The notes under the pieces are model-generated. The model searched no databases. It saw only the letters and a program-made list of their open reading frames with translations, and was not told the origin of the DNA. DNA of 64,000 bases from Bacteroidetes bacterium HGW-Bacteroidetes-4 (lineage in GTDB: Bacteria; Bacteroidota; Bacteroidia; Bacteroidales; SZUA-534): contig PHDD01000003.1 in assembly GCA_002840905.1 (NCBI GenBank), forward strand, positions 136,376 to 200,375, read 5' to 3'. The translations under genes and the position numbers were made by a program. Of the stretch, positions 19,097-28,756 are shown piece after piece. How positions within the stretch are numbered: the first letter of the stretch is position 1; every line of letters starts with the position of its first letter.

Positions 19097-19696
19097 ATGA
19101 AGACTGAAAGCAATGATTTGGCTGTTGCCAAAAACACCATACGAAATCAGGTATTAAGGGTTGCCCGCGATATATTCACCAAATATGGGTTTAAAAAAAC
19201 AACCATCGACGACATTGCTCGCGAACTGCAAAAGGGAAAAAGCTCACTTTATTATTATTTTAACAGCAAAGAGGAACTTTATAAAGCGGTTTTGGATCAG
19301 GAAGCAACAGAGTTAAAAGAACAGATTCTTGGTGAACTGGCCAAAACGGACAATGCCCGTGAAAAGGTATCGTTGTATATAAAGTCGCGACTTGAAGGAA
19401 TAAAAAAATTGAATAACCTGTACGATTTCAGAAAAAGCCAGTATTTATCGCTCGATAATGCCGTTGTTTTACGCGAAAAATATGACAAGCTGGAGTTGGA
19501 TATTATCAGAAACCTGCTGGAATATGGCGTTACAATGGGAAGTTTTAGTATTGAAAACATTGAAGCTACTGCAAAAACCATGTTGATAATTGTAAAGGGA
19601 CTTGAAATACCGGTTCTAAGTCAGGACCGTGAAATTTTAAACCAGCGTGTCGATGAATTATTACCGGTGCTTTTTTTTGGCATCTGTAAATGCTGA
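19097..19696 (+). CDS. TetR/AcrR family transcriptional regulator
   Basis: A 199-residue repressor-type protein from the Met at 19097 (MKTESNDLAVAKN); the upstream in-frame TTG at 19073 overlaps the palindrome and is rejected. The N-terminal helix-turn-helix is canonical: VARDIFTKYGFKKTTIDDIARELQKGKSSLYYYFNSKEELYKAV (residues about 22-65, seen as several motifs). The ligand-binding C-terminal domain (about 80-195) is diverse, so the inducer is unknown. No efflux or enzyme gene lies beside it; lpxD converges on it from the other side. Autoregulation through the palindrome at 19058 is likely. Confidence 0.9.
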   Translation: MKTESNDLAVAKNTIRNQVLRVARDIFTKYGFKKTTIDDIARELQKGKSSLYYYFNSKEELYKAVLDQEATELKEQILGELAKTDNAREKVSLYIKSRLEGIKKLNNLYDFRKSQYLSLDNAVVLREKYDKLELDIIRNLLEYGVTMGSFSIENIEATAKTMLIIVKGLEIPVLSQDREILNQRVDELLPVLFFGICKC

Positions 19697-19709
19697 AAAA
19701 TAGAATAAA

Positions 19710-19735
19710 AAAAGCTATCGACCAGGATAGCTTTT
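19710..19735. terminator. Bidirectional terminator between tetR and lpxD
   Basis: AAAAGCTATC / GATAGCTTTT forms a ten-base-pair stem with a six-base loop; A-rich and T-rich flanks let it act for both converging genes. Confidence 0.85.
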
Positions 19736-19760
19736 TAACAACAATAAAAATATTTTTTAA

Positions 19761-20804
19761 TTACCTGTTTTTTTTCAGTTCTTCCAACTCTTTTTCAAGC
19801 GTGTTTAAGCGCGTAACCAATTTGGGAAAATTACGAAAATGAACATACGATTTGGCCCATTCGCTATAATCCTGTACCGGAGCGCCAATCATAGTTGCAC
19901 CTTCTTTTTTTATGCTTGAATTAACGCCGCTCTTTGCTCCAAGTTTTGTTCCTTTGGCAATGGTAATGTGTGGAGCCAATCCAACCTGTCCGCCAAACAT
20001 ACAATCAGCACCAATTTTTGCAGAACCAGCTACTCCGCATTGCGCGGCCATAACGGTATTTTCGCCAACCTCTACATTGTGTGCAATGTGTACCATGTTA
20101 TCGAGCTTAACTCCTTTACGGATAATGGTTGAGCCCATGGTAGCCCGGTCGATGGTGCTGTTGGCTCCAATCTCAACATAATCTTCAAGAATTACGTTCC
20201 CAATCTGAGGAATTTTTTTGTAATTGGCAGTATCGGTTGGGGCAAAACCGAATCCGTCGGCACCAATAACAGTTCCTGCATGGAGTGTAACATGATTACC
20301 CAGTTTACAATCGTGATAAATTTTTACTCCGGCAAAAAGTGTTGCATCATTTCCAATGATAACGTTATCGCCGATATATACCTGGGGATAAATTTTTACG
20401 TTGTTTCCAATTTTAACATTCTTACCAACATAAGCAAAAGCCCCCACATAAATATTATCGCCGTAGCTGGCTGTTTCGTGAATGTGGCAGGGTTGCTCTA
20501 TCCCGGTTTTTTCTTCAAACAGGGCTGATGCAACCATCTCAAGTAGCGAAGCAAAAGCCTGATAAGCATCTTCAACATAAATTAAAGTTGTATTGATGGC
20601 TTTTTCGACTTTAAAACTATTGTTAACCAAAACAACCGATGCCTGAGTTTGGTATATATAATGCGTGTATTTGGGATTTGCTAAAAAGGATAGCGTGCCT
20701 TTTGCTCCCTCTTCAATTTTTGAAACATTGCTGACTTTTACATCGCCATCTCCTTCTACACGCCCGTTTAAAAATCCCGCTATCTGATTCGCTGAAAATT
20801 CCAT
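19761..20804 (-). CDS. lpxD: UDP-3-O-acylglucosamine N-acyltransferase LpxD
   Basis: Adds the N-linked hydroxy-acyl chain in the third step of lipid A synthesis. The 347-residue protein has the N-terminal uridine-binding domain (about 1-100) and a left-handed beta-helix of hexapeptide repeats (about 105-310) such as [20 protein letters not shown]. The catalytic histidine region GADGFGFAP and [19 protein letters not shown] is intact. The C-terminal helix ([15 protein letters not shown]) is usual. It follows the HD-hydrolase gene in the same direction, 98 bases downstream, as in many Bacteroidetes, but lpxC/fabZ and lpxA do not follow. Confidence 0.95.
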   Translation of the reverse strand: MEFSANQIAGFLNGRVEGDGDVKVSNVSKIEEGAKGTLSFLANPKYTHYIYQTQASVVLVNNSFKVEKAINTTLIYVEDAYQAFASLLEMVASALFEEKTGIEQPCHIHETASYGDNIYVGAFAYVGKNVKIGNNVKIYPQVYIGDNVIIGNDATLFAGVKIYHDCKLGNHVTLHAGTVIGADGFGFAPTDTANYKKIPQIGNVILEDYVEIGANSTIDRATMGSTIIRKGVKLDNMVHIAHNVEVGENTVMAAQCGVAGSAKIGADCMFGGQVGLAPHITIAKGTKLGAKSGVNSSIKKEGATMIGAPVQDYSEWAKSYVHFRNFPKLVTRLNTLEKELEELKKNR

Positions 20805-20902
20805 ATTGAATGATTAAAATTTGTGGCAAAGCTAAAAAACAATGGTAAATATTTCATATTTATTGCGGCGAAACATCAAAATATTCCGGTGAATGCTTTA
20901 AA

Positions 20903-22147
20903 TCAGACGACAATTTCTTTTGGGTAACACAAAAAATATTTGCTTACAGTTCCCGAAAGCGCACGTATATTTAACATGTCGGCAACATTCACAATTTCAG
21001 TTACCGTTCCGTCTTTTTCTTTAATTAGTATTTTATCAGTTTCTTGTTTGTAGGCACTATTTTCGATAGTGTCTGAAATTACAAAATACGAGGCATCGGC
21101 TAATGGAATGTGATAAGCCCGACTAACTTTTTCTTTTAGTTGGGCAATTTTCTCACTTTCAAATGGCTTATCCTGAATCAGGTTTTTAAATAAAGTGCGA
21201 TTCACAAAACTGGCACAAAGCCTTGATAGTACCGGGTCGGGGTGACTTACCCATACTTTTATGGAAGCAATTAAATCGTCATCATCGAGCAAGGCAAACA
21301 GTTCAAGAACATTTTTTCCGTGAGCTCTTAGGTCTGGGTTTTTAAAATCGTTAAGGGTAACTTTATTGTAAAGGAAAAAGCGCATGGCCGGGGTTCCAAA
21401 CAAATCAATACCCTGTTGTGCTAAAAACACGGCTCTTTTTAAGATACTCAGCACCAATTGCTCAGCTGCATGAACAGTTTTGTGTAAATACACCTGCCAG
21501 TACATTAACCGGCGCGCAATTAAAAATTTCTCAATGGAATAAATGCCTTTTTTTTCTACCACCAGTTGGTCGTCAACAACATCAAGCATTTTAATAATCC
21601 GATCGCTACTCACCACGCCTTCTGAAACACCAGTAAAAAAACTATCACGTCGCAGGTAATCAAGGCGGTCAACATCCAACTGACTCGAAACCAACTGGTG
21701 CAGATACCCTTTTTCGTATTGATTGGTAAAAATGGCAATGGCCAGATCAAGAGCTCCATTCATCTCTTTATTCAAAGCTTCCATAAAAACTAACGACAGT
21801 TGTTCATGTCGCACGTTAACCAGTTGGTGTTCCAGCGCATGCGAAAATGGACCATGTCCCATATCGTGAAGCAAAATTGCAGCAATAGCCGCTTCGGATT
21901 CTTCGGCATTAATCAGATGCCCTTTCGAACGCAGTACATCAAGCGCCATAGTCATTAAATAAGTGGCTCCCAGAGCATGATGAAACCGAGTGTGACGGGC
22001 TCCTGGATATACCAGCTCGGTAAGCCCCAGTTGCCGGATTCGACGCAAACGCTGAAACCAAGGGTGTTCAACCAAGTTGAAAACCTTGCCACGGGGCAAT
22101 TCAATTAAACCGTAAACCGGATCATTTATTATTTTTCGTGTTTTCAT
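20903..22147 (-). CDS. HD-domain phosphohydrolase (dNTPase-like)
   Basis: A 414-residue cytoplasmic protein with an HD metal-dependent hydrolase domain. The metal ligands are seen in RHTRFHHALGATYL (H around 56-57), ILLHDMGHGPFSHALEH (HD at 94-95) and later SSQLDVDRLDYLRRD with its conserved aspartate. This arrangement is that of the SAMHD1/dGTPase-like group rather than signalling HD-GYP proteins, so a nucleotide triphosphohydrolase role is plausible, though the substrate is unproven. The C-terminal 200 residues are helical with no known motif. It is upstream of lpxD and probably cotranscribed with it. Confidence 0.88.
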   Translation of the reverse strand: MKTRKIINDPVYGLIELPRGKVFNLVEHPWFQRLRRIRQLGLTELVYPGARHTRFHHALGATYLMTMALDVLRSKGHLINAEESEAAIAAILLHDMGHGPFSHALEHQLVNVRHEQLSLVFMEALNKEMNGALDLAIAIFTNQYEKGYLHQLVSSQLDVDRLDYLRRDSFFTGVSEGVVSSDRIIKMLDVVDDQLVVEKKGIYSIEKFLIARRLMYWQVYLHKTVHAAEQLVLSILKRAVFLAQQGIDLFGTPAMRFFLYNKVTLNDFKNPDLRAHGKNVLELFALLDDDDLIASIKVWVSHPDPVLSRLCASFVNRTLFKNLIQDKPFESEKIAQLKEKVSRAYHIPLADASYFVISDTIENSAYKQETDKILIKEKDGTVTEIVNVADMLNIRALSGTVSKYFLCYPKEIVV

Positions 22148-22313
22148 ACACGTCGGTGCATTTTGTAAGGTTATTTAATCAAATAAAAGCTAAAGTATAA
22201 CAAAGCAGCAAGTCGTCCGAAAGTATTACCCAATTTTTGACAAAAAAACACTTTGTAACAAGCTCTTAAAGGTGCAAAATTTTAACGAAAGCCTTTAATT
22301 TTCAATGTAATAT

Positions 22314-22344
22314 TTTGTACTTCAGATATTTCTTTCTACTTTTG
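22314..22344 (+). promoter_or_regulatory. Promoter of rimP-nusA-infB
   Basis: TTTG at 22314-22317, a 19-base spacer and TACTTTTG at 22337-22344 match both Bacteroidetes elements. Transcription should start near 22351, leaving a leader of about 60 bases. Confidence 0.75.
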
Positions 22345-22373
22345 CAGGCAATTATTGTGGGGTTAGCACACAT

Positions 22374-22398
22374 CAGGGGACCTGTAGTCCCCTGTTTT
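22374..22398 (+). promoter_or_regulatory. Terminator-like leader hairpin before rimP
   Basis: CAGGGGAC / GTCCCCTG forms a perfect eight-base-pair stem with a five-base loop (CTGTA), followed by TTTTATT. It lies between the promoter and the rimP start, so it is a leader attenuator or a 5' stabilising hairpin, not an end-of-operon terminator. A GGAG sequence, rare as a ribosome site here, follows it. Confidence 0.65.
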
Positions 22399-22412
22399 AT
22401 TGGAGATTTGTT

Positions 22413-22877
22413 ATGATTGACGTAAAGACAGTTGAACATTTAGTGAACGAAAAAATACAGGAAACTGATTTGTTTCTGGTTGACATCAAGGTTGATGCCC
22501 GGAATAATATTAGTATTTTTGTTGATTCGCCTCAGGGTGTCAGCATCGATCAATGCGTTGCCATCAGCAGACATGTGGAGCATTCCATCGATCGCGAAGC
22601 AGAAGATTTTGCCTTAGAGGTATCGTCGCCGGGTATTGGTTATCCCTTTAAAGTTATAGGGCAGTACCAGAAAGCGATTGGCCGAACTATCGAAGTTCTT
22701 TTTTTTAACGGAGAAAAATTGCAGGGAAACCTGCTTAGCGTAAACGAGGAGAATTTTACACTAGGTTATTCGGTTAAGGAAAAACCCGAAGGAGCAAAAA
22801 GGCCCGTGTGGGTTGAAAAAGAAAAAACTATTGGTTTTGCTGAGGCAAAATCGGTAAAAGAGATAATAATATTTTAA
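22413..22877 (+). CDS. rimP: Ribosome maturation factor RimP
   Basis: Assists 30S subunit maturation. The 154-residue protein has the two expected domains: an alpha/beta N-terminal part with NISIFVDSPQGVSIDQCVAISRHVE motifs and LEVSSPGIGYPF, and an SH3-like C-terminal part ending EKTIGFAEAKSVKEIIIF. The conserved 'EVSSPG' phrase is intact. The ATG at 22413 follows GGAGATTTGTT. It is the first gene of rimP-nusA-infB, the same order as in most bacteria. Confidence 0.94.
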   Translation: MIDVKTVEHLVNEKIQETDLFLVDIKVDARNNISIFVDSPQGVSIDQCVAISRHVEHSIDREAEDFALEVSSPGIGYPFKVIGQYQKAIGRTIEVLFFNGEKLQGNLLSVNEENFTLGYSVKEKPEGAKRPVWVEKEKTIGFAEAKSVKEIIIF

Positions 22878-22898
22878 CGGAAGTTTAGCATAAAAGAA

Positions 22899-24134
22899 AT
22901 GGAAAACTTGAATCTTATAGACACCTTTTCGGAGTTTAAAGAACTGAAAAATATCGATCGCCCAACCATGATGCGGGTTCTGGAAGATGTATTCCGGAGT
23001 GTTTTGGTTAAACGATACGGTACAGATGAAAATTTTGATGTAATTATTAACATCGATAAAGGTGACTTTGAAATTTGGCGTAATCGTGAGGTGGTTGCCG
23101 ACGAAGATCTTGAAGATCCAAACACTCAAATTTCAATTACTGCAGCCAAAAAAATTGATGCAGACTATGAGGTTGGTGAAGATGTAACCGACGAAGTAAA
23201 ACTGGCCGATTTTGGGCGCAGGGCAATTTTAGCATTACGGCAAAACCTGACCTCACGAATTCTTGAATTAGAAAAGGATAATATTTACGGAAAATACAAA
23301 AACCGCATAGGTGAAATTGTTGCCGGTGAAGTTTATCAGGTTTGGAAAAAAGAAATTATGGTTGTCGACGATGAAGGCAACGAACTTATATTGCCAAAAA
23401 CCGAGCAAATTCCATCCGATTACTTCCGAAAAGGAGATAGCGTACGAGCCGTTGTATTGCGGGTTGAGATGCGCAACAGCACCCCACTTATTATTCTTTC
23501 CAGAACAAGTCCAATCTTCCTGGAGCGTTTATTCGAAATGGAAGTTCCGGAGATTTTTGACGGCTTAATCACCATTAAAAACATTAAACGCATTCCCGGC
23601 GAACGGGCAAAAGTAGCCGTAGAATCATACGACGACCGTGTTGACCCTGTTGGAGCCTGCGTAGGTATGAAAGGTTCCAGGATTCATGGAATAGTGCGGG
23701 AGCTCAAAAACGAAAATATCGATGTAATTAACTTTACAAATAATACCCAGCTCTATATTCAACGAGCATTAAGTCCTGCAAAAGTTTCCTTAATAAAACT
23801 GAATGAAGAGGACAAACGTGCCGATGTTTTCTTAATGCCCGATCAGGTTTCACTTGCCATTGGTAAAGGGGGTTCGAACATAAAACTGGCCAGCCAGCTT
23901 ACCGGTTACGAAATTGACGTGTACCGCGAAACCACCGAAGACGACGAAGATGTTGATTTGAATGAATTCACCGACGAAATTGAAGGTTGGGTACTCGATG
24001 TATTAAAAGGTATCGGTTGCGATACGGCCAAAAGCGTTCTCGATTTGAGCATGGAAGATTTGGTGAAACGCACCGATTTGGAAGAAGAAACTATTAATGA
24101 AGTAATTAGAGTCCTAAGAGCTGAATTTGACTAA
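22899..24134 (+). CDS. nusA: Transcription termination/antitermination protein NusA
   Basis: Binds RNA polymerase and modulates pausing, termination and antitermination. The 411-residue protein has the N-terminal polymerase-binding domain (about 1-125), an S1 domain (about 130-200) starting NRIGEIVAGEVYQVWKK, and two KH domains with GACVGMKGSRIHGIVREL and SLAIGKGGSNIKLASQLTGY. A short C-terminal helix-hairpin region (about 355-411) replaces the two acidic repeats of E. coli NusA, as usual in Bacteroidetes. It starts 21 bases after rimP. NusA itself may act on the leader hairpin at 22374. Confidence 0.96.
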   Translation: MENLNLIDTFSEFKELKNIDRPTMMRVLEDVFRSVLVKRYGTDENFDVIINIDKGDFEIWRNREVVADEDLEDPNTQISITAAKKIDADYEVGEDVTDEVKLADFGRRAILALRQNLTSRILELEKDNIYGKYKNRIGEIVAGEVYQVWKKEIMVVDDEGNELILPKTEQIPSDYFRKGDSVRAVVLRVEMRNSTPLIILSRTSPIFLERLFEMEVPEIFDGLITIKNIKRIPGERAKVAVESYDDRVDPVGACVGMKGSRIHGIVRELKNENIDVINFTNNTQLYIQRALSPAKVSLIKLNEEDKRADVFLMPDQVSLAIGKGGSNIKLASQLTGYEIDVYRETTEDDEDVDLNEFTDEIEGWVLDVLKGIGCDTAKSVLDLSMEDLVKRTDLEEETINEVIRVLRAEFD

Positions 24135-24192
24135 GCTGGTTCAGGGATTTTTAGGTTCATTTTTAACAAAGTAAATTAGTAAAGGTCAAAAA

Positions 24193-27174
24193 ATGACAGA
24201 CGCCAATCAAGTAAAAAGACTCAGTAAAATTGCTAAAGAGCTTAATGTTGGGATCAATACCATGGTGGAATTCCTGCAAAAGAAGGGAATAGAGCTAGAC
24301 ACCAACCCAAACAGCAAAGTACCCGCAAATGTTTACTCCATGTTACTTAAGGAGTATAGTACCGACATCAGGGTAAAAGAGGAGTCTGAAAAATTAGAAC
24401 TGGGATTACACCGGGGAAGGCAAGAGGCCATATCTGCTGACTCAGATTTTGATGAGTCGGACGACGAACCGGAAAATGAACCTGAAGAAGTGATTGTTAA
24501 AGATCTTAGCAGTCACAAACCCAAAGAAAAAGAGCTTAAACCACAGGTTAAAGCTGAACCAAAAGAGGAAACCAGGCCGATGGAAACTAAACCGGTTGAA
24601 AGTCCCAAGGTAAAGGTTGTGGGTAAAATCGATTTGGAAGCCAAGAAGGCTAAGGCTGCTCCACAAGAGCCAAAAAAACCTGAAAAACCAGAACCCAAAC
24701 ACGAACCAAAAGAAGTCGAAAAGAAAAAGGAACCTGTTGCCACTAAAGAGCCGGAGGTTGTTGAACCTGAAAAACCGGCCGCACCTGAAAAAAAGGCGGA
24801 AGAAGTTAATGAAGAAATTAAAACTCAGATAGAGCAACTCGAAGATGTTAAGGTGATTGGTCGAATTGATTTAGAACTACTGAATCAAAAAACCCGTCCT
24901 GCCCGGAAATCAAAAGAAGAAAAGGCAAAAGAACGCAAAGATCGCGAAAAAGTAAGAAAACCGGGTGATTCACCTGAAAAAGAAGGCACCGATGAAAAAA
25001 CAAGTGCCGATGATAATTTTATTCAGCGTAAGGTCGACAGGCTTTCAGGACCAACAGTAGTTGGAAAAATTGCATTGCCCAGCGAACCTCGTCGTCCTGG
25101 TCAGCCTGGAAGTTCAGCCGATGACGACCGCAAAAAGAAAAAGCGCAAGCGTATTAAAAAAGATAAAGTGGAGGTTTCAAACGAAGTCGACAGCCGTAAT
25201 CCTAAGACAGCGAAAACCAAAACGGTTCTGCCAAAAAAAGGACAAAAGCGACCACTTAAAAAAGAGGTGAACGAGGAGGATGTGCAAAAACAAATTAAAG
25301 ACACCCTGGCCCGACTCACTGCAACCAAAGGAAAAAGCAAAGGTTCAAAATACCGTCGCGAAAAACGCGATATAGTTAGCCAAAAGCATCAGGATGATTT
25401 AGCAAAAATTGAATCAGAAAAAAATATAATAAAAGTAACCGAGTTTGTATCGGTAAACGAATTGGCAAACATGATGGATGTGCCGGTGAACCAGGTTATT
25501 GGTACTTGCATGAACCTTGGTTTGTTTGTTTCAATAAATCAACGGCTCGATGCCGAAACAATGGCTCTGGTTGCCGACGAATTTGGATATATTGTAGAAT
25601 TTGTAAGTGCCGAACTGCTCGAAGCTATTTCTAACGAAGAAGAAGACACGGAAGAAGATTTGATTTCTCGTCCTCCGATTGTTACTGTTATGGGTCACGT
25701 TGATCACGGTAAAACATCGTTGCTCGACTATATTCGTAAAACAAATGTAATTTCGGGCGAAGCCGGAGGAATTACCCAACACATTGGTGCCTATAGTGTT
25801 GCCATGGAAGACGGCCGAAAGATTACTTTCCTCGATACTCCTGGTCACGAAGCCTTTACGGCGATGCGTGCCCGTGGTGCTCAGGTAACCGACGTAGCCA
25901 TTATTATAGTTGCTGCCGATGATAGCATTATGCCTCAAACCGTAGAGGCAATTAATCACGCTCAGGCAGCCAATGTTCCGCTTGTTTTTGCCATCAATAA
26001 AATTGATAAACCCGGAGCAAACCCCGAGAAAATAAAAGAAGGACTTGCCAACATGAACCTTTTGGTTGAAGAATGGGGCGGAAAATATCAGTCGCAGGAC
26101 ATTTCAGCTAAAAATGGAATCAATATCTATGAATTGCTCGATAAAGTAATACTTGAAGCGGAATTACTCGACTTAAAAGCAAATCCAAAACGTAAAGCCT
26201 CGGGTACTGTTATTGAAGCTACTTTGGATAAAGGACGTGGATATGTTACTACCATACTGGTTCAAACCGGAACGTTAAGAATAGGAGATATTTTATTAGC
26301 CGGAAATCATACCGGGCACGTAAAAGCTATGTATAACGAGCGGAACGAAGCGGTTACTGAAGCCGGACCTTCGACGCCCGTGCAAATATTGGGATTGAAC
26401 GGAGCATCGCAAGCAGGTGATAAGTTTAACGTGATGGACAGCGACCGCGAGGCAAAAGAAATTGCCAACCGGCGTCAACAATTGGCACGTGAGCAAGGCT
26501 TACGTACCCAGAAACATATTACACTCGACGAAATTGGCCGTAGGATTGCCATTGGAAACTTCCAGGAATTGAATGTAATTGTTAAAGGTGACGTTGACGG
26601 TTCTATTGAAGCGCTTACCGACTCACTGATAAAATTATCGACCGAAGAGATTCAGGTTAATGTGAAACATAAAGCCGTGGGTCAGATTTCAGAATCGGAC
26701 GTATTGCTTGCTGCAGCCTCTGATGCCATTATTATTGGCTTCCAGGTTCGTCCGTCGATGGCTGCCCGTAAACTGGCCGAAAAAGAGGAAATCGATATTC
26801 GCCTGTATTCGGTAATTTACGATGCCATAAATGAGGTTAAAGACGCTATGGAAGGCATGCTTTCGCCCGATATTAAAGAGGAAATTACCGCTACCGTTGA
26901 AATTCGTGAAGTGTTTAAAATTACCAAGGTGGGAACCGTTGCCGGTTGCTACGTTCGCGATGGAAAAATCAAGCGTTCGTCTAAAATCCGCATCATCCGT
27001 GATGGTATTGTGGTTTACAGTGGCGATCTGGGCTCACTCAAACGCTTTAAAGACGACGTGAAAGAAGTGGCAGCAGGTTACGAATGTGGTTTAAATATCG
27101 AAAAATTCAACGACATAAAAATGGGCGACGTAATTGAATCCTACGAAGAAGTTGAGGTAAAACGGACTTTATAA
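24193..27174 (+). CDS. infB: Translation initiation factor IF-2
   Basis: GTPase that places initiator tRNA on the ribosome. At 993 residues it is long because of a low-complexity charged linker (about 75-400, rich in Lys, Glu and Pro) after a small N-terminal domain ([22 protein letters not shown]). The G domain begins at residue 500 with GHVDHGKTS (G1), then [15 protein letters not shown] (G3) and NKIDKPGAN (G4). Domains II to IV follow and end [18 protein letters not shown]. It is the last gene of the rimP operon and is followed by a strong terminator. Confidence 0.97.
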   Translation: MTDANQVKRLSKIAKELNVGINTMVEFLQKKGIELDTNPNSKVPANVYSMLLKEYSTDIRVKEESEKLELGLHRGRQEAISADSDFDESDDEPENEPEEVIVKDLSSHKPKEKELKPQVKAEPKEETRPMETKPVESPKVKVVGKIDLEAKKAKAAPQEPKKPEKPEPKHEPKEVEKKKEPVATKEPEVVEPEKPAAPEKKAEEVNEEIKTQIEQLEDVKVIGRIDLELLNQKTRPARKSKEEKAKERKDREKVRKPGDSPEKEGTDEKTSADDNFIQRKVDRLSGPTVVGKIALPSEPRRPGQPGSSADDDRKKKKRKRIKKDKVEVSNEVDSRNPKTAKTKTVLPKKGQKRPLKKEVNEEDVQKQIKDTLARLTATKGKSKGSKYRREKRDIVSQKHQDDLAKIESEKNIIKVTEFVSVNELANMMDVPVNQVIGTCMNLGLFVSINQRLDAETMALVADEFGYIVEFVSAELLEAISNEEEDTEEDLISRPPIVTVMGHVDHGKTSLLDYIRKTNVISGEAGGITQHIGAYSVAMEDGRKITFLDTPGHEAFTAMRARGAQVTDVAIIIVAADDSIMPQTVEAINHAQAANVPLVFAINKIDKPGANPEKIKEGLANMNLLVEEWGGKYQSQDISAKNGINIYELLDKVILEAELLDLKANPKRKASGTVIEATLDKGRGYVTTILVQTGTLRIGDILLAGNHTGHVKAMYNERNEAVTEAGPSTPVQILGLNGASQAGDKFNVMDSDREAKEIANRRQQLAREQGLRTQKHITLDEIGRRIAIGNFQELNVIVKGDVDGSIEALTDSLIKLSTEEIQVNVKHKAVGQISESDVLLAAASDAIIIGFQVRPSMAARKLAEKEEIDIRLYSVIYDAINEVKDAMEGMLSPDIKEEITATVEIREVFKITKVGTVAGCYVRDGKIKRSSKIRIIRDGIVVYSGDLGSLKRFKDDVKEVAAGYECGLNIEKFNDIKMGDVIESYEEVEVKRTL

Positions 27175-27195
27175 AAAAGGACGAAATAAACAGAA

Positions 27196-27232
27196 TAAAA
27201 AGGCAGTCATTTGGTGATTGCCTTTTTTATTT
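27196..27232 (+). terminator. Terminator of rimP-nusA-infB
   Basis: AAAAGGCAGTCA / TGATTGCCTTTTTT pairs over twelve positions with a five-base loop and one wobble, then a T tract. Confidence 0.9.
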
Positions 27233-27252
27233 TATAGCTTTTCTGAAAAAAG

Positions 27253-28755
27253 TTACGGCAGCAGGCGTTTTATGTTTTGTGAGAAGCTTCGGGGATCTTT
27301 CCATGAGTTAATTAGTTTTTTTACCATCTCCTTTTCCTGGATAGTGAAAAAATTAAACCAATTCAAAAGCACAAAATATAGGAATAGCAGCAGTATTTTT
27401 AATGGAAGACGAATCACGGCCGATAGTGGATTTAACAGCAGACCTACCGTAATTAAAACCGTGCCAACAGCCAATAAAACACCGATTTTGGACAGCTCAT
27501 AAGGAATTGAATAATACTGCTGCGCTTTTTTATAAATGATTCCAAAAAAGGCCATTTGTGAAATTAGGGTTCCTATGGCTGCTCCATAAATTCCCCACCG
27601 GGGAATAAGCAGGGCATTTAGTAATACGTTAATTCCTGTAGCGACAACAATAATGGAACCTGTAATTTTTGTTTTTTTGGTAATATGCAAACCGATTAAC
27701 ACCTGGTCTTTCATCATACTAAATAAAGTAGCTAGCGATAGAATTCCTACAACATAAACGGAATCCCAATAAAGGCGGTTTTTAACAAAAAGTTTAATAC
27801 CCTCCAGACTGAAAATTGACAACCCAATGATGCAAAACATCAGCACTAAACTAAAATATTTCAACACCTGTGAATAAAACCGTTTGTTATCAGGATCATT
27901 CATTTTTTTCATCATTAAGGGGGTTATTGCCAATTGAACAGATGTAATAACGACTATATTTAAAGTGGATGAAAGTTTATATCCCAAGGTATAAATACCG
28001 ACATCATCCAATGCTCTCATAAAGTTAAGAAAGTACCTGTCGATAACTGAAAAAAACACACCAGAAATTGAAGCAATAATTAATGGGTAACCAAAAACAA
28101 GCATCTCTTTTAAGATTGCCCATTCAAAATGCCAATTGCAGTTTCTAAGGGCATAGGGAATTAGAATGAGCAGGGATATAAATGAACCTATTACCGTAGC
28201 TTCAAAAACACCGTCTATTTTTTTATTTAATCCAACAATAAAATAAACGGTCAATCCTAATGTTACAGTAAGCCTGATTATGTTGGTAAGTGAATACAAC
28301 AACGCTTTTTCCTGTAGTTTGGCCAAAGCCAAAAAATGACTAAAAATGACCTGAAACCAGCTTGAAATTAAAACTAACTTGATTATATAGCTATATGATT
28401 CGTCCTGAAAAAGAATCCTTGAAAAAGAGTTGGAAAAGGGAAGCAGGGCTAGAATTATTAAACCTGAAATTAAGATTAATACAATGGTAGAGGTAAAAAA
28501 AATAGATTTTTGCTTTTCAACATACAAAGCATCCCAGAACCACCGGGTAAGGCTTTGTGCTAAAGATAAACCAAGTATGGCCACAAGTACCTGCGAGGTT
28601 ATTTCCAGAATACCCAGAGCACCATAATCACCTACTGTAAAATATTTCACATCGGTATATAGAGGGATTAGAATTAGTCCAATAAACTTTGTGGCCAAGT
28701 TTCCCATGGCATAAATTACCGATTTCCTAAAAGTGCGCCGTACAGAAGCAATCAT
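27253..28755 (-). CDS. Wzx-type polysaccharide flippase
   Basis: A 500-residue integral membrane protein with about 12-14 hydrophobic segments, of the MOP/RfbX superfamily that flips lipid-linked oligosaccharides across the inner membrane. The N-terminus FRKSVIYAMGNLATKFIGLILIPLY has the typical 'G...FIGLILIPLY' opening helix. It is the last gene of a seven-gene minus-strand glycan cluster, two bases after the AsnB-like gene. The flippase fixes the pathway as Wzx-dependent, but no Wzy polymerase or chain-length gene lies in the window, so these are elsewhere or not used. Confidence 0.88.
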   Translation of the reverse strand: MIASVRRTFRKSVIYAMGNLATKFIGLILIPLYTDVKYFTVGDYGALGILEITSQVLVAILGLSLAQSLTRWFWDALYVEKQKSIFFTSTIVLILISGLIILALLPFSNSFSRILFQDESYSYIIKLVLISSWFQVIFSHFLALAKLQEKALLYSLTNIIRLTVTLGLTVYFIVGLNKKIDGVFEATVIGSFISLLILIPYALRNCNWHFEWAILKEMLVFGYPLIIASISGVFFSVIDRYFLNFMRALDDVGIYTLGYKLSSTLNIVVITSVQLAITPLMMKKMNDPDNKRFYSQVLKYFSLVLMFCIIGLSIFSLEGIKLFVKNRLYWDSVYVVGILSLATLFSMMKDQVLIGLHITKKTKITGSIIVVATGINVLLNALLIPRWGIYGAAIGTLISQMAFFGIIYKKAQQYYSIPYELSKIGVLLAVGTVLITVGLLLNPLSAVIRLPLKILLLFLYFVLLNWFNFFTIQEKEMVKKLINSWKDPRSFSQNIKRLLP

Positions 28756-28756
28756 A

